Assembly: GCA_964059195.1 (NCBI GenBank)
Contig: CAXKWD010000001.1
Location: 214,714,484-214,778,483 of the forward strand
Length of the DNA: 64,000 bases
Direction of reading: 5' to 3'
Source: Ectobius pallidus
Lineage: Eukaryota > Arthropoda > Insecta > Blattodea > Ectobiidae
Part shown: piece after piece, positions 43,958-54,719 of the stretch
Position numbering within the stretch: the first letter of the stretch is position 1
How the letters are laid out: every line of letters begins with the position of its first letter
The notes under the pieces: model-generated
The model's input: the letters and a program-made list of their open reading frames with translations, nothing else
Told to the model about the DNA's origin: nothing
Database searches by the model: none
Position numbers and translations under genes: made by a program

Positions 43958-44263
43958 CAAAGCTTCTTAAATATTTATTTGAAAGAAGAAAAAAAAATAG
44001 GTTCGGGTGCAGCCGTGTTGTTTAAATGTAGCGCGCTCCGTAAGTTAGGATTTCTTTTTATATTTACACTAAATATACACCTACTTCTCTCTGTTATAGC
44101 CTACTAATTGTTTTATATTTCAAAATTCATATACGGTAGCTATGATTTAAAGTTTGTTTTTTCTATTAAATTCGTCGAGGCAGAACGTATACGCTCCCAT
44201 CTTCGCTACAACCTACTATTTAGTCAACATTACTTAGCAGATTAGGAACCTCTCCATCTATCG

Positions 44264-44432
44264 TAAACTCCGTGGCGCTACATCCCTGAAAAGTCAAGGC
44301 CTACTACCCGACCGCTGCATCATCTACCATAGGAAGATGACAGGATTGGGGGCATGTGGTCAGCATGCCGACTCCTACGGCCGTTGTTAATGGTGGTTTC
44401 CATGACCGGAGCCGCTACTTCTCTATCAAGTA
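44264..44432 (-). mobile_element. SINE-A 3-prime fragment
   Basis: Reverse complement of 39745-39905 (CTCCGTGGCGCTACATCC, then GGGGGCATGTGGTCAGCATG). The tRNA-like head is missing. Confidence 0.75.
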
Positions 44433-44625
44433 GTTCCTCAAAAACTGAAGTTAATTTCGCAACCCTCAGAGGATGTGTAGCTATCCTGAGCTACTTTATA
44501 GGCCTATAAAGCATGGCAATGTTTTTCGTAACCTTCCAGAGCAGAATTTGTCTAAGCTTAGGAAAATTTTAGCAGAATAGCATTTGTGAATGTTGATAAA
44601 AAAAACATTAATTTAGCTCAAGCAG

Positions 44626-45167
44626 ATGTATGCGGCTTCGCTCGCGATTATTTACTCAACTGATAGGTATTTTAATTAATAGCTTATTTAACATAAACAT
44701 AATTATAATATTTAATTTATTAACACATCATTTTACATAAATTGCAGGAATTTCATAATTTTATTCTCAATTATATTGTTTTTCCGTATCAAATATAAAT
44801 AATTTGACGAATTTAACGAATCTAACGAATCTTGTGCTTCCATATGGGCATAAAGAATCGAAATGAAACTATTAAAATGTACCACAGATTTATGAACCTT
44901 AATCATATCATGCATGAACAATTAAAACAATTGATAATTAAAAAACTAAAACCCGGTTTCGATGTACATTTCACGATTAAAGTGCGATGCGCGGAGGAAA
45001 AAAAGACCTCAGATTCGAGTTCCCGAGCCCAAAAATACCCGCGTAGTGAGTTTCGTCCACGTCATTCAACGCTCTTCCCCCCGGTTGCTATGGCAATTAA
45101 TCTCACAATTGGATACTGTCTTGTTAATAGGTGGCGTTGGCTATGCGCTCATCACATATTTTATACT
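44626..45167 (+). repeat. interspersed repeat family G, copy 4
   Basis: It begins ATGCGGCTTCGCTCGCGATT and continues to the TACGAAGTTTGC block. It is split from its own end (46148 on) by element R6. Confidence 0.5.
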
Positions 45168-45391
45168 TACGAAGTTTGCTTTTTATACAGGGTGTTAATG
45201 AATAACACCGAAATATTTTACCTGTGTATAGAGGGGACATAGACAAGCAAATTTTTATTACGAGATTTTTGCTCCATGGATTTAATTTTTCCTGTTATAC
45301 AGCATAAAATCTCCCAGGGCATGGCCGTCACTGACTTGTAACATTTGAAAGAAATGCAAAACAAAGGAACTTCGTTGTTAACACTGGAGTT

Positions 45392-45764
45392 TTTTTTTTT
45401 TTTTTAATATATAAGAAAATTTTATTATACAAATGCATATTTCAATTGTGCTCATAAGTATAATGATTTGTTAACATTAGTGGAACATGAGGAGAGGTCG
45501 CAATCCAATGATTGTCCTCAAGTAAAGTAGGTATAGGCTGGAATTAACATAAACAATCGCTGTGACGTTTCCTCTTAAGTCTACGTAAGTGGCGGTCAGG
45601 TGGTAGATGATGAGGGATCTCATTAATTAGTTCATTTGGATGATTAGTGAATGTTTTATAAAGTCTTTTGTAGCAGGACTGGACTGTAGCTTCCACTGTG
45701 GATAAATGCAGATCGGCATGAAGGTTAGCATTGCGGACATACCAAGGTGCATCCGCAAGGTGCA
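45392..45764 (-). mobile_element. 5-prime-truncated jockey-type LINE insertion with poly(A)
   Basis: On the minus strand the insert ends in about 14 A after AATAAA (45426-45421). It is flanked by 13-bp duplications TAACACTGGAGTT (45379-45391 and 45765-45777). The two other R6 copies, at 52002 and 63538, have the uninterrupted site. This is a textbook target-primed insertion. Confidence 0.9.
45544..45764 (-). pseudogene. jockey-type reverse transcriptase C-terminus
   Basis: The reading frame in the truncated LINE contains ADAPWYVRNANLHADLHL, then VEATVQSCYKRLYKTF, then HPNELI, and ends RKRHSDCLC at a stop. The pattern PWYVxN...xDL...V...HPN is the C-terminal tail of jockey-clade polymerases. 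Only the tail survives; the RT core was never copied to this site. Confidence 0.7.
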
Positions 45765-46147
45765 TAACACTGGAGTTATGAATAAAATAACTAATGCAGT
45801 GGCGGCCAGTCATGTGATTAGTCTGTAAATTTCGGAGATCATGGAAACACTAAATTATGATATAGCTGTTGATGAATGATTAAGAATCAGGTTTTTACTG
45901 ATCACTAAGAAGGCATGAGGTCAATTTAATGTAAATTTTAACCCTCCCTATTTCGTTTAATTATTGACTTATGAGCCTCAAATTGTAATGACTTTAATGC
46001 CCTGTAGCAAACACATTTTACGTCATAGAGCAAAAATCTAATAGCCTATAAGTTGCTTGTCTATGTCCCCTCTATACACAGATAAATTATTTCGGTGTTA
46101 TTCATTAACACCCTATATACCGGTACCTACGAAGTTTGCTTTTTATA

Positions 46148-46562
46148 TAGAAGATAAGTCAAACTCAGAACTATCCCTTCTTAGTAAGATAAAAGGCGAT
46201 AAAGACACAAACACAGAAGTATGAAACAGGTTTAATAATAATGATGTGAAGAGAGTGAGAAAATGTGAAACACTTCAACAAACATGTGAAGACTAACAGA
46301 GCTAGAAATGAGAGTTAATGACGCTTTGGAGGTGCGGAAGGCAGCGATGAGAGAAATAGTTAATTTACCCACGAATTGCACAGAAATTTCCCTCCGATTT
46401 AATTTCTCATTAACTTTCACGAGAACAAAACAGCGAGAAAAATGTTCATCTGTTGCGGTACAGTCTGATCCAGCAACCAACCCAGTAATATTAGATCTAC
46501 GGAAAGTAAACATAGAGCAGAAAATAGGTAAACCTTTTGAAAAAACCCTGATGCGAAACACG
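46148..46562. other. open frames on both strands, not recognised
   Basis: A minus frame of 115 codons (46232-46579, containing VKVNEKLNRREISVQF and AAFRTSKASLTLISS) overlaps a plus frame of 85 codons. It looks protein-like, but I cannot name it, and neither frame shows splice sites or a clear start. It may be transposon debris. Confidence 0.25.
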
Positions 46563-46682
46563 TAATTTCTTCTGCCCAAATGAAAGGTTATCCTCTTAGT
46601 AATAACATATTACGTATGACATTCTCTTTATACACAATGGTTGTAAATATGAAGAGAAAGTCGTTATCACATCGCATCCCCG

Positions 46683-46955
46683 AAGGATACTCAACCCACA
46701 TGGAGGTTCAGAGGGTTCCAGGAGGTTGAGGCTCCCAGATTTTAGACATTCGGGACGTGAAGGTGGTAAGGTTGTCAGCCTTACGCACCGGCTGCCTTTA
46801 CCCCCAGGATTGCTCCTGGTACTCATTTATGTTAGGGGCTGAGTTGACCCCAGGGCCATAGTGTCAACAGAAGGATTAGACCAATATTGAAAACTCCAAC
46901 AACCTCATCGGGGATCGAACCCGAGACCTTCGGGTTTGTAGCGCAGAAAATCTTA
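46683..46955 (-). mobile_element. SINE-B, copy 1
   Basis: On the minus strand, B box GGGTTCGATCCCCG is followed by a body with CTTCTGTTGACACTATGGC and CCAGGAGCAATCCTGGGGG, then TAAGGCTGACAACCTTACC. It is 5-prime-truncated just before the A box (TGCGCTACAAACCCGAAGG). Confidence 0.75.
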
Positions 46956-47189
46956 TTAATGCATCCACGAAACTTTCTTTACCTTAAGCATGGGCAATAC
47001 ACCTTTCTCACTTGCCATTCTAATATTGAATAAGACGCCGTATTGCAAAGAGCGCGTATTCAGTTGTTTCAACCTGAAGCAAAGCTTTATTGTTCACCAG
47101 GCAAGACTGAGTTTCTATAAACAGTGGGGGCTCATAACTAAGAATTTTTGAAGTGGTACTTCTTTAGCGGCGGCAGGAGTGAAATCCAA

Positions 47190-47890
47190 AATTTAAAAAA
47201 TCCAAAATTAAAAATCCAAATATCCAAAAATAAAAAATCCAAAATTTAAAAAATAAAAAAAATGCAAAATTAAAAAATCCAAAATCCAAAAAATAAAAAT
47301 TAAAAATCCGAAATTGAAAAATCAAAAATCCAAAATTAAAAAATTCAAAGAACCAAAATTAAAAAATCCAAAAATTCAAAATTAAGAAATTCAAAGAACC
47401 AAAATTAAATAATCCAAACATCCAAATTAAAAAAATTAAAAATCCAAAATTAAAAAATCAATAATCTAAAATTTAAAAATACAAAAAATAAAAAATTCAA
47501 AATTCCAAAATTTAAAAAATCTAAAATAAAAGAATAAAAAATTCCAAAATTAAAAAATTCAAAGATCCAAAATTTAAAATATCCAAAATACCAAAATTTA
47601 GAAAATAAAAAATCCAAATTTCCAAAATTAAAAAAAAAAAACAAAATTAAAAATAAAAAAAAAAAATAACAAAATTTAATAAATAGTAAAATTCAAAAGT
47701 TAAAAATTAAAAAAAAATAAAAATTCAAAGATCAAAAATTTAAAAAATCCAAAATTAAAAATTCAAAGATCCAAAATTAAAAAATACAAAATCCAAAATT
47801 TAAAGGTCCGAAAACCCAATATTAAAAAGTTCAATAATGCAAAATTGAAAACATCCAATAATCAAAAATTGAAAAAATAAAAATTAAAAC
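47190..47890. repeat. AT-rich degenerate satellite, about 700 bp
   Basis: Irregular repetition of CCAAAATTAAAAAAT and TCAAAGATCCAAAATTA, unit about 12-16 bp, strongly strand-asymmetric (few G on the plus strand). It is bracketed by GGCAGGAGTGAAATCC (47173) and GTTTCACTTCTGTCGCG (47895), an imperfect inverted pair that suggests the array lies inside a small foldback. Confidence 0.8.
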
Positions 47891-48254
47891 AAGTTTCACT
47901 TCTGTCGCGTGGCGTTCCACGCACACTTTTTTTCGTAACTTTTTTCAAATAAAAGTTTGAGATCTTAGTATAAAAACATCATGCACAAAACAAACAAAAT
48001 CGTTAGAACTGTTTTCGAGAAAATCGCGAAAAACGAAAAGTTCATGTAAAGTGGCATTAAAAGAAAGAGAAAGTCGTCACCAATTTTCGTGTTACATCTC
48101 CAGAATATAACTAACACAAAATAAATACAAAATGTTTCCTTCATAAGATTTTTCGATCTGGGGCTAGTTCATACACACACACACACAGACATGTTTCTGC
48201 AAATAGTATTTTTTGGATTCAGGAGACCCCAAAACGTGTATTTATGCTAAAAAC

Positions 48255-48659
48255 TAGGGATGGGTCGATACCAGATTTTCTCGATACTCGATACTCGATA
48301 CTCGATACCGATACATGACTTTTTCCTCGATACTCGATACTTCGATACTCGATACCTTCAATAAAAGCAGTTTCAATAAATAGGTACATTAAAAATTAAA
48401 ATTAGAGAGAACTGCTTAATACCAACTAAATTAATTAAGTCTGCATATTTAATGAGACAAAATTTAATATCATCAGTAGCCTATAATTATTTTTAAACTC
48501 TACATTAAAACTAAAATTAGTTAAATACTAGCATTCTCACTTAATTGCAGAAAAGTATCGAAAAAGTATCGAGCGAGTTTTCTGATGTATCGTTCGATGC
48601 CGATACCATGCAAGTATCGAGAGTATCGAGGTATCGAAAGTATCTAGGACCCGTCCCTA
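48255..48659. mobile_element. hAT-type element H6 (405 bp) with TCGATAC subterminal repeats
   Basis: The ends TAGGGATGGGTCGATAC and the inverse of TAGGGACGGGTCCTAGATAC. It has perfect 8-bp duplication CTAAAAAC (48247-48254, 48660-48667). Five or more tandem TACTCGA/TCGATAC units on the left and GTATCGA units on the right probably bind transposase. Confidence 0.85.
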
Positions 48660-48745
48660 CTAAAAACTAAACTTCAAATTTCGGAGTCGAACATAAAACT
48701 TCCTCTACCTATAATACCTATGGTACGGGCAAAGGAACTAGGCTA

Positions 48746-49270
48746 AAAATATGCTGTTGTTACAAATGGCTTTATTGACACTTAATTCATTACATTGGAA
48801 TCTTGTTACAATTTTAAAAATTTGCATACTTGATTAACGTACAAACGAAAAAAAAATGAATGGAATAATACGAGATGGCATATCATGTTAAAGGTGGGCT
48901 ATACAATTTCTCATAATACAATCTGATTTTTTTAAAACATTCTTTTGGGAGTTTACTACTAGGAAAAGCAAAAAAAACCCAAACAACCTATGAAAGATAG
49001 TTTAAGCATTAATTGCGCCAATCAATTGCTTACGCAAATTATAAATTCTTGCCGTACTGCAAAGAAAACAGTTTACACAATAATTAAATTACGCTCATAG
49101 TTATTTTTGTGCCCTGCTCTGTAAATGTTTCATGAATTCTACTTCCTTTATTATTATTAAGTTATAGACAGACTGAGACGTGGGGTAAAAATGTGACCAT
49201 TTTATTAGAGGAAGAAATATACTATTTTAGTAACAGATTGAAAATTTAATTTTTTTGGTCGAAGATTATG
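48746..49270. other. AT-rich stretch, nothing recognised
   Basis: Nothing is supported. Confidence 0.25.
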
Positions 49271-49713
49271 AAATAGTATATTGTGATACAAGTGCCGTAA
49301 GCGGTGCATACGGATCGAGGAAAGAGTTTTTTCAATTTCCGAGATCCGTTATGCGCTTACGGCACGAGTATTACATGTTATTTTTTGCAAGATGATTATT
49401 TATATCAATTTAATTATATTGAGATATTACCTGAAAATATTATGTATATATATTATTGAAGATAGATGTTTATTTCAGAAAGTGATTCGCATGTGTTTGT
49501 TGTTATGCGAACCGAATAGTTGTCCTGAGGGCCTTGTCCATAACGTCTTGCATTATGATGTGTGGCGTAAGTAAATTCTTACCGCACGGAAACTTTTACC
49601 GCATGGAAATTTGTTTTGTTTCCACAGCAACAAGACTGCGTGCGGGAATGTCAACTTACGATCCACGGCAACAACATTCGTAAGTACCACTAATTAGTTA
49701 AGTCGTGAAAAAA
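49271..49713. repeat. repeat R3, copy 3
   Basis: Collinear with 30801-31278 and 40271-40750, but lacks an internal 50 bp near 49520 (the GCCGCCACAAA block). It serves as the empty-site control for TAGGCCTA at 40402. Confidence 0.75.
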
Positions 49714-49941
49714 TTCTAGCACCCTATTTAAGTGATATAGGCCTAATAATCTATATTATATTTTGCGATGTTCGAAGTCTCCAAGCATTTTGATTGGGTC
49801 TCGAGGACAGCCAATCAGCGGCAGAGCTGCCATAAAGAAGGCAAATTCAAAAATAGAGTTTCGCCTTCATTGAAAATTCATACTTATTAATTGCATGCTT
49901 AAGTAAATTTTCTCTACTGAAAACTTAGCTCGGGTTTACTC

Positions 49942-50290
49942 TAGTAAAGTTGGTGCCATTTTAAGAAGACCCCGTCCCAAACCATCGTCTATCTACAAAA
50001 GAATATAATAGCAATGTTCCCTAATCCGAAAATCTGCACTGACACCTACAAAGAACAGGTGCTCTTGTAGCCGCGTGGATTTTTCCCAGTGTTGCCGCTG
50101 TCATTCACCACTTTTCAAGTGAAGTAAACGAGCTGTGGTACGTATTTGGCAACATTGTACTGGACTACAGACAAGTGTGAATACGTCTAATTACTTTTCT
50201 TTTCACTGATTGACAGGCCGAGGAGGATTAGGGTATCAGCAGGTAGGGGAAGTTCTTGGGAAAAAAACAAGTCTTTAAAAAATGGCACCC
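49942..50290. repeat. repeat R8, uninterrupted copy
   Basis: GTGCCATTTTAAGAAGACC runs continuously through CATCGTCTATCTACAAAAG to AATAGCAATGTTCCC, where the 30.7-kb copy has R3 inserted. It ends near GGGAAGTTCTTGGG. Confidence 0.7.
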
Positions 50291-50305
50291 ACATTATATT
50301 ATATT

Positions 50306-50871
50306 TAGACCTGGGATTTTAAGGCAAATGCCTATTTTGTTCCTTATGATATAACATGACAATTTTAAAATATGTTGACGTTTCATGACAAATCACTTAC
50401 ATTTATAGAGTTTTATAGTGCCCTAAAATGCCTACTTGGACCGTTGGGGCCTATTTTTACTTTTGAGTGCCTAAAATGCCTATTTTGTACATTTAAAATA
50501 AAATTATACTTCTGTAACTTTTACAATCATTTAATGGACATCCCTGAATGAAGAGCAGAACAGCAGAGGGTGGGTTTTTCACAGAAACTTGATTTTCTCA
50601 TACAATTGTCGCCAAAGGAATTCTGTCTTAATTTTTCAGTTATTTCTGTTAAGAATAGGTATACCACGCTTCTTACAGTAAAAAAAAGATCACGTTACAG
50701 TTTAAGAGAATAATGTGGTACCGTACTTTAAAGTATATTTTCTGTCTATTTACACATTTTAAAGCATATTTTAAGTGCCTATTTTCTCTTGTAAAAGCCT
50801 ATTTACTTGTTTTAAAAGCCTATTTTAGGTGCCTAAAACTAATTTTTTTAGAGCCTAAAATCCCAGGTCTA
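50306..50871. mobile_element. hAT-type element H8, copy 1 (566 bp)
   Basis: The termini TAGACCTGGGATTTTAAGG and the inverse of TAGACCTGGGATTTTAGGC. It has perfect 8-bp duplication ATTATATT (50298-50305, 50872-50879). Many dispersed GCCTA(T/A)TTT motifs near both ends. The 80-codon frame within it is low-complexity. A second copy lies in opposite orientation at 61023. Confidence 0.9.
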
Positions 50872-50879
50872 ATTATATT

Positions 50880-51299
50880 CTATACCACATTCAGTACCAC
50901 GATTACCAAGAGCGATTTTATAATTTATTATCACATAAAATCACAAAGAGTATAAAATTAATAGTGATGCGATAAAGTTTAAGACTTTTGGAAGATAACT
51001 GAACTGCAACTGAACCATAAGGCAGGGAATCTAATGAACAGCTTAGCTTCTACACCATAACCAACCTACATAAACAACACGCTAAACCCATTTGCTCGGG
51101 CTTCGATCCGGAGGCTTCAGAATAAGCTCCAGCTTTGACAATTGTAATTGTATTGCTATAGTAAATTCGAAGTTATGCATCCCTGAAGCCGAGAGAACTT
51201 CCGGCGCTGGTGACGTATTATTCAGTCCATAGAAAAATAATCTGACGTCATGCACGGAAGATAATTTTCCCAGTCCTACGCATGGGCAGTAGAAATTTC
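50880..51299. other. no gene recognised
   Basis: A moderately GC-balanced stretch (AGCCGAGAGAACTTCCGGCG near 51187) with a 73-codon minus frame lacking motifs. Confidence 0.3.
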
Positions 51300-51710
51300 T
51301 CACTTAACATAAGATACAGAATAAGAGGCTGTATTGCAGAGAGTGCTTATTCAGTTGTTCCAGAAATCGTGCATTGATCACCATGGGAGACTTATAACCG
51401 AGTTTGTGCAAAAGTTGACTAGCTTATAACCACCCTTCAGAAGAATTTTCGAAAAAATGTTTCTAATAAAATTTTAGCTCTTAATGAAAGCACCTTGTGA
51501 ACAGATTTTAAACACAATCTTAGGAGCAGAAAATTTCGAAACTGAAATGTTCTTAATGCAAAGTAGTAGGCCTACAATAGAAGAAAGTCATCGCCAATCT
51601 TCGTGTCACATCCACAGAAGATATTTAACACAAATATAAAATTTTGATTTCATATGGTTTTTTGGTCTCGAACTACGCTGTTCACACACACACACATACA
51701 CTTCTAAAAA
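51300..51710. repeat. repeat R4 fragment
   Basis: TTATAACCACCCTTCAGAAG, AATTTTCGAAAAAATGTTTC and TCGCCAATCTTCGTGTCACA match R4 copies 1 and 2. It carries TAGGCCTA at 51567. Confidence 0.65.
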
Positions 51711-51895
51711 ATGTTTTGTCCCATGCATGAACCCACTTTCTCTCTTCCAAGATACTGTAGGCCTATTGCCAGTAGTAGGAAAATATTAATTTTTCGAAAA
51801 CGAAATATAATATAACTAATACCATTTTCTAACAGGAGTTCTGATGCTTATAAAAGTATTCGTATGTAGAGAATCAGTGAATATATAGGCCTAAG

Positions 51896-52375
51896 TGACA
51901 GTTCAATTTTTCCTGTTACAGCATAAAATCTGCCAGGGCATCGCCGTCGCTGAATTCTAACATTTGGAAAAATGCGAAACAAAGAACTTCGTTGTTAACA
52001 CTGGAGCTATGAATAAGAAAAACTAATGCAGTGGCGGCCAGTCATGTGATTAGTCTGTAAATTTGGCCCAGTCATGTGATTAGTCTGTAAATTTGGCAGA
52101 TTATGGAAACACTAAATTATGATATAACTGTTGATGAATGATTAAGAATCAGATTTTTATCTATCACTAAGAAGGCATGAAGTCAATTTAATGAAAATTT
52201 TAACCCTATCTCAATTATTGACTTATGAGGACCACACTGTAATGACTTTAATGCCCTGTAGCATAAACATTTTACATCATAGAGCAAAAATCTCCTAATA
52301 AAAGTTGCTTGTCTATGTCCCCTCTATACACAGGTAAAATATTTCGGTGTTATTAATTAACACAATGTATATATA
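51896..52375. mobile_element. element R6, 5-prime-truncated copy
   Basis: It matches 45280-46113 without the LINE insert, has a short tandem doubling of CCAGTCATGTGATTAGTC (about 52040-52080), and ends with the R6 right terminus (TTATTAATTAACAC). Confidence 0.7.
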
Positions 52376-52790
52376 TTTTCTGGGCTGAATTGATTGCTTC
52401 GAATGCCCATTTCCAGCTCAAAATGGTGACCCTAGTGAAATGGAGTGTTGACACAGGCGTCGTCATGCATGGCGAAACTGTCGCGTCAAAAGCGATAAAA
52501 TTGGCAACAAAGCAAACAAATGTAATAATAAAGTGTAGTTGTAGATGTATCAGTCAGATGGCAGGTGATGTAATTACAGCGATATCAGCGGGCAGTGTTT
52601 GGTTTTTCTAATTGCGGCCGTGTCGCCTAATGATAGCGCTGGAGAGGGTTTGTACACACGCGCCCGCCCTGCCAGTGTGTTTTCTGTTTGCTCAGCTAGT
52701 TATTAATCTCTCGCCACCCGGCCTACTGTTCACACTTTCCAAATCGGTTGCCTTGGCAACGCGTCTTAGGAATCACACCTGTATTATACA
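52376..52790. other. apparently unique, GC-richer region with an X-box
   Basis: No repeats are recognised. Small frames (73 and 64 codons) lack motifs. CG-containing words (GCGGCCGTGTCGCC, CACACGCGCCCGCC) suggest promoter or first-exon sequence, but no start site is evident. Confidence 0.35.
52747..52760. promoter_or_regulatory. palindromic RFX X-box
   Basis: GTTGCCTTGGCAAC is a perfect inverted repeat matching the RFX consensus (GTNRCC, 0-3 spacer, RGYAAC). In insects such sites mark promoters of cilium genes and some immune or nuclear genes. No target gene is identifiable next to it, so function is inference. Confidence 0.5.
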
Positions 52791-52792
52791 TA

Positions 52793-54200
52793 GGACCCGG
52801 ATTTGAAGATTTTAACCTATTTTTTCCCCCAGCTTCTTAATAAGAACATTTTAACGTATTTTTCCGTTTCCTGCCCCTTGCTTCCGAGAACCTAAAAAGG
52901 GCTAAATCGGACTGAAAGGCCTAAAAAGGGCTAAATCGGACTGAGAGGTCTAAAAGGGGCTAAGGAGGACTTTTGCTGAAAAAAAATAGGGCTAAAGAGG
53001 ACTTTTGTTGAAAAAGAAGGGGCTAAAGAGGATTTTTGCTGAAAAAGAAGGGGGCTAAAGAGGATTTTTGCTGAAAAAGAAGGGGGCTAAAGAGGACTTC
53101 TGCTGAAAAACACGTTTTTTAAATAGATTTTCCAATTAATGCAAAGGAAAATAAATATGTGAATTTTTGCATTTTAAGAAAATATATAATAAAAATAAAT
53201 TTATACAACGCACTGAAATTAACAATGTATTTTCAACTTTAAAATAACAAGTTGGGACCAACGACAGAGAAGTATATTAAAGGAACAAATTCGTTACTCT
53301 CGAGTCTACTTATTTTTGTAGATCGGAAGTGAATTGAGTGATGTACTGAATAATGTATCAGAGTAAATATCTCAATTGTTAATGCTATTTTTCGGGTGCC
53401 GAAATAACGAAAAGTGACTTGTTTATTTTGTTTAAAAAAACTAGAATAACTGTGTCGAAATTATAGGCTAATACAATTTTTGGTGTAAAGATTAGTTTTC
53501 ATTATTATGTTTTCTTAAAGCCGATGTCACACGATACAATTTTTGGTCCAAATGTCTACAAACCGTCAGATTGGATCGTGTGACATGGCCGACTACCATT
53601 GCACACAATTTCATCCTATATTTTCCATACAATTATTTTGCATGCAACGGAATAGAAACGTTTCTATTTTTCCTTCCAAAAATATGAAATGAACCAATGA
53701 GCGTCATTCTATCCCCGCGTGACGTGCATGACGTACAGCTGATTCTCGCCGCTGCCAGCGCTCGCTCGACCAGCGAACATAACCAAAAAGATAAAATGCT
53801 ATAACATTAAAATCAAGGAGATTAACGGATGCTAAGACTTTGAATTTAACAATATTAACAATAATTATTATTACAACCGGCATAAAAGTTGAGGTGCTCT
53901 GGAAATTATGATAAAAATTCCGCAAAAAATGTTATTTGTGTCAGGTGCGTATATATCGACCGCCATGTCGATTGTAGTAGCCATCGATTTTCGTTTCGGG
54001 AGAACAGCTGGCGCTGGATATTGGACCAAAACGCACTCTCGTGTGCACAGCCAGAAATAATTGTATAGAAATGCTACTTGATACAAAATTTTCAACCAAC
54101 AAATTGGGTCGTGGGACATCGGCTTAAGACGGCTAAAATCGTTTATTATCTAAAAAGGGCTTTTCCACGAAAATAAAATACTAAAATACCTTTTATAAAA
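52793..54200. mobile_element. TIR-like element with internal 31-bp tandem repeat and a nested element
   Basis: TAGGACCCGGATTTGAAGAT at the left loosely mirrors CAAATCCGGGGATTA at about 54210. At 52905-53105 there are two units around CTAAAAAGGGCTAAATCGGA, then about five units of GCTAAAGAGGACTTTTGCTG plus AAAAAGAAGGG. Reads like CTAAAAAGGGCT reappear at 54150 beside the right end. A second TIR element is nested inside. Confidence 0.5.
53522..54126. mobile_element. nested TIR element (about 605 bp)
   Basis: TTAAAGCCGATGTCACACGA is mirrored by TCGTGGGACATCGGCTTAAG. A TTAA-like tetramer stands at both junctions, which would fit a piggyBac-type target but is also compatible with TIR sequence. 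Internal GGTCCAAATGTC / TTGGACCAAAAC is also inverted. No ORF of note. Confidence 0.65.
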
Positions 54201-54220
54201 GTATACAAATCCGGGGATTA

Positions 54221-54717
54221 TTTATCATAAATAACCATAGTGTTAATTCCGCTTTCTTCCAGCTATACGTCAACCTCCCCATACTCTGCTAAAGACTCAT
54301 TACCTTCCCAGAAGGTAGTCATGTGCAGGCGTACAAGCCAGTAATGAATTACCTAAAGAAATACCGAAGTTTTTGCGGACACGAGCAGAGATAACAAGAT
54401 ATTTTATTGCCCCGCAAAGTTAAATTAAATTTAAAAGTTTGTAAAATCCCGAGCAACAGGTTTACCACCCGTAGCGACGCCCGCCAAAGTAAACAAAAGA
54501 TTATCGAATTCAAATAGCCTCGGATTTCTCTCTGCAGGACTCACTTTCTAACTCAAAACTTGCTGCATAGATAAAATGCGTAAGACGCGAAGGAAATTAG
54601 AAGAATGAATACAATATGTCTGTGTTTGTATGTGTATGAGTGGGTGGGAGGACTCGAGAGGGAAGAGCGACAGAAATGGGTGCAAGTTTGAGAGGAGACG
54701 ACAAAAATAATACAGAT
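54221..54717. other. no gene recognised
   Basis: Mostly unique, with an AGCGACGCCCGCC patch near 54473 and TGTGTTTGTATGTGTATGAG near 54622. No feature is supported. Confidence 0.3.
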
Positions 54718-54719
54718 TA

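Larger units (their letters stand above)
45188..46127. mobile_element. element R6 with 62-bp TIRs and 20-bp flanking duplication
   Basis: The left end AGGGTGTTAATGAATAACAC and about 60 bp following are mirrored at 46045-46114. The flank TACGAAGTTTGCTTTTTATA is present at 45168-45187 and 46128-46147. Partial copies are at 51896-52375 and 63381-63610. A LINE tail is inserted inside. The 20-bp duplication is unusually long for a TIR element. Confidence 0.65.
46563..48745. repeat. interspersed repeat R4, copy 2, with three nested insertions
   Basis: The outer ends ATTTCTTCTGCCCAAATG and the inverse pattern near 48727 (GGTACGGGCAAAGGAACTA) bracket recognisable R4 interior at 46985-47130 and 47930-48250. 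It is interrupted by SINE-B (46683-46955), an AT-rich satellite (about 47190-47890) and hAT H6 (48255-48659). Confidence 0.6.

Noticed and set aside
46232..46579. 115-codon minus ORF as a host gene
   Set aside because: Overlapped by an open frame on the other strand, lies between repeats, no start context or splice sites; left as unclassified.
47450..47644. 64-codon Phe-rich minus ORF
   Set aside because: Low-complexity translation of the AT-rich satellite.
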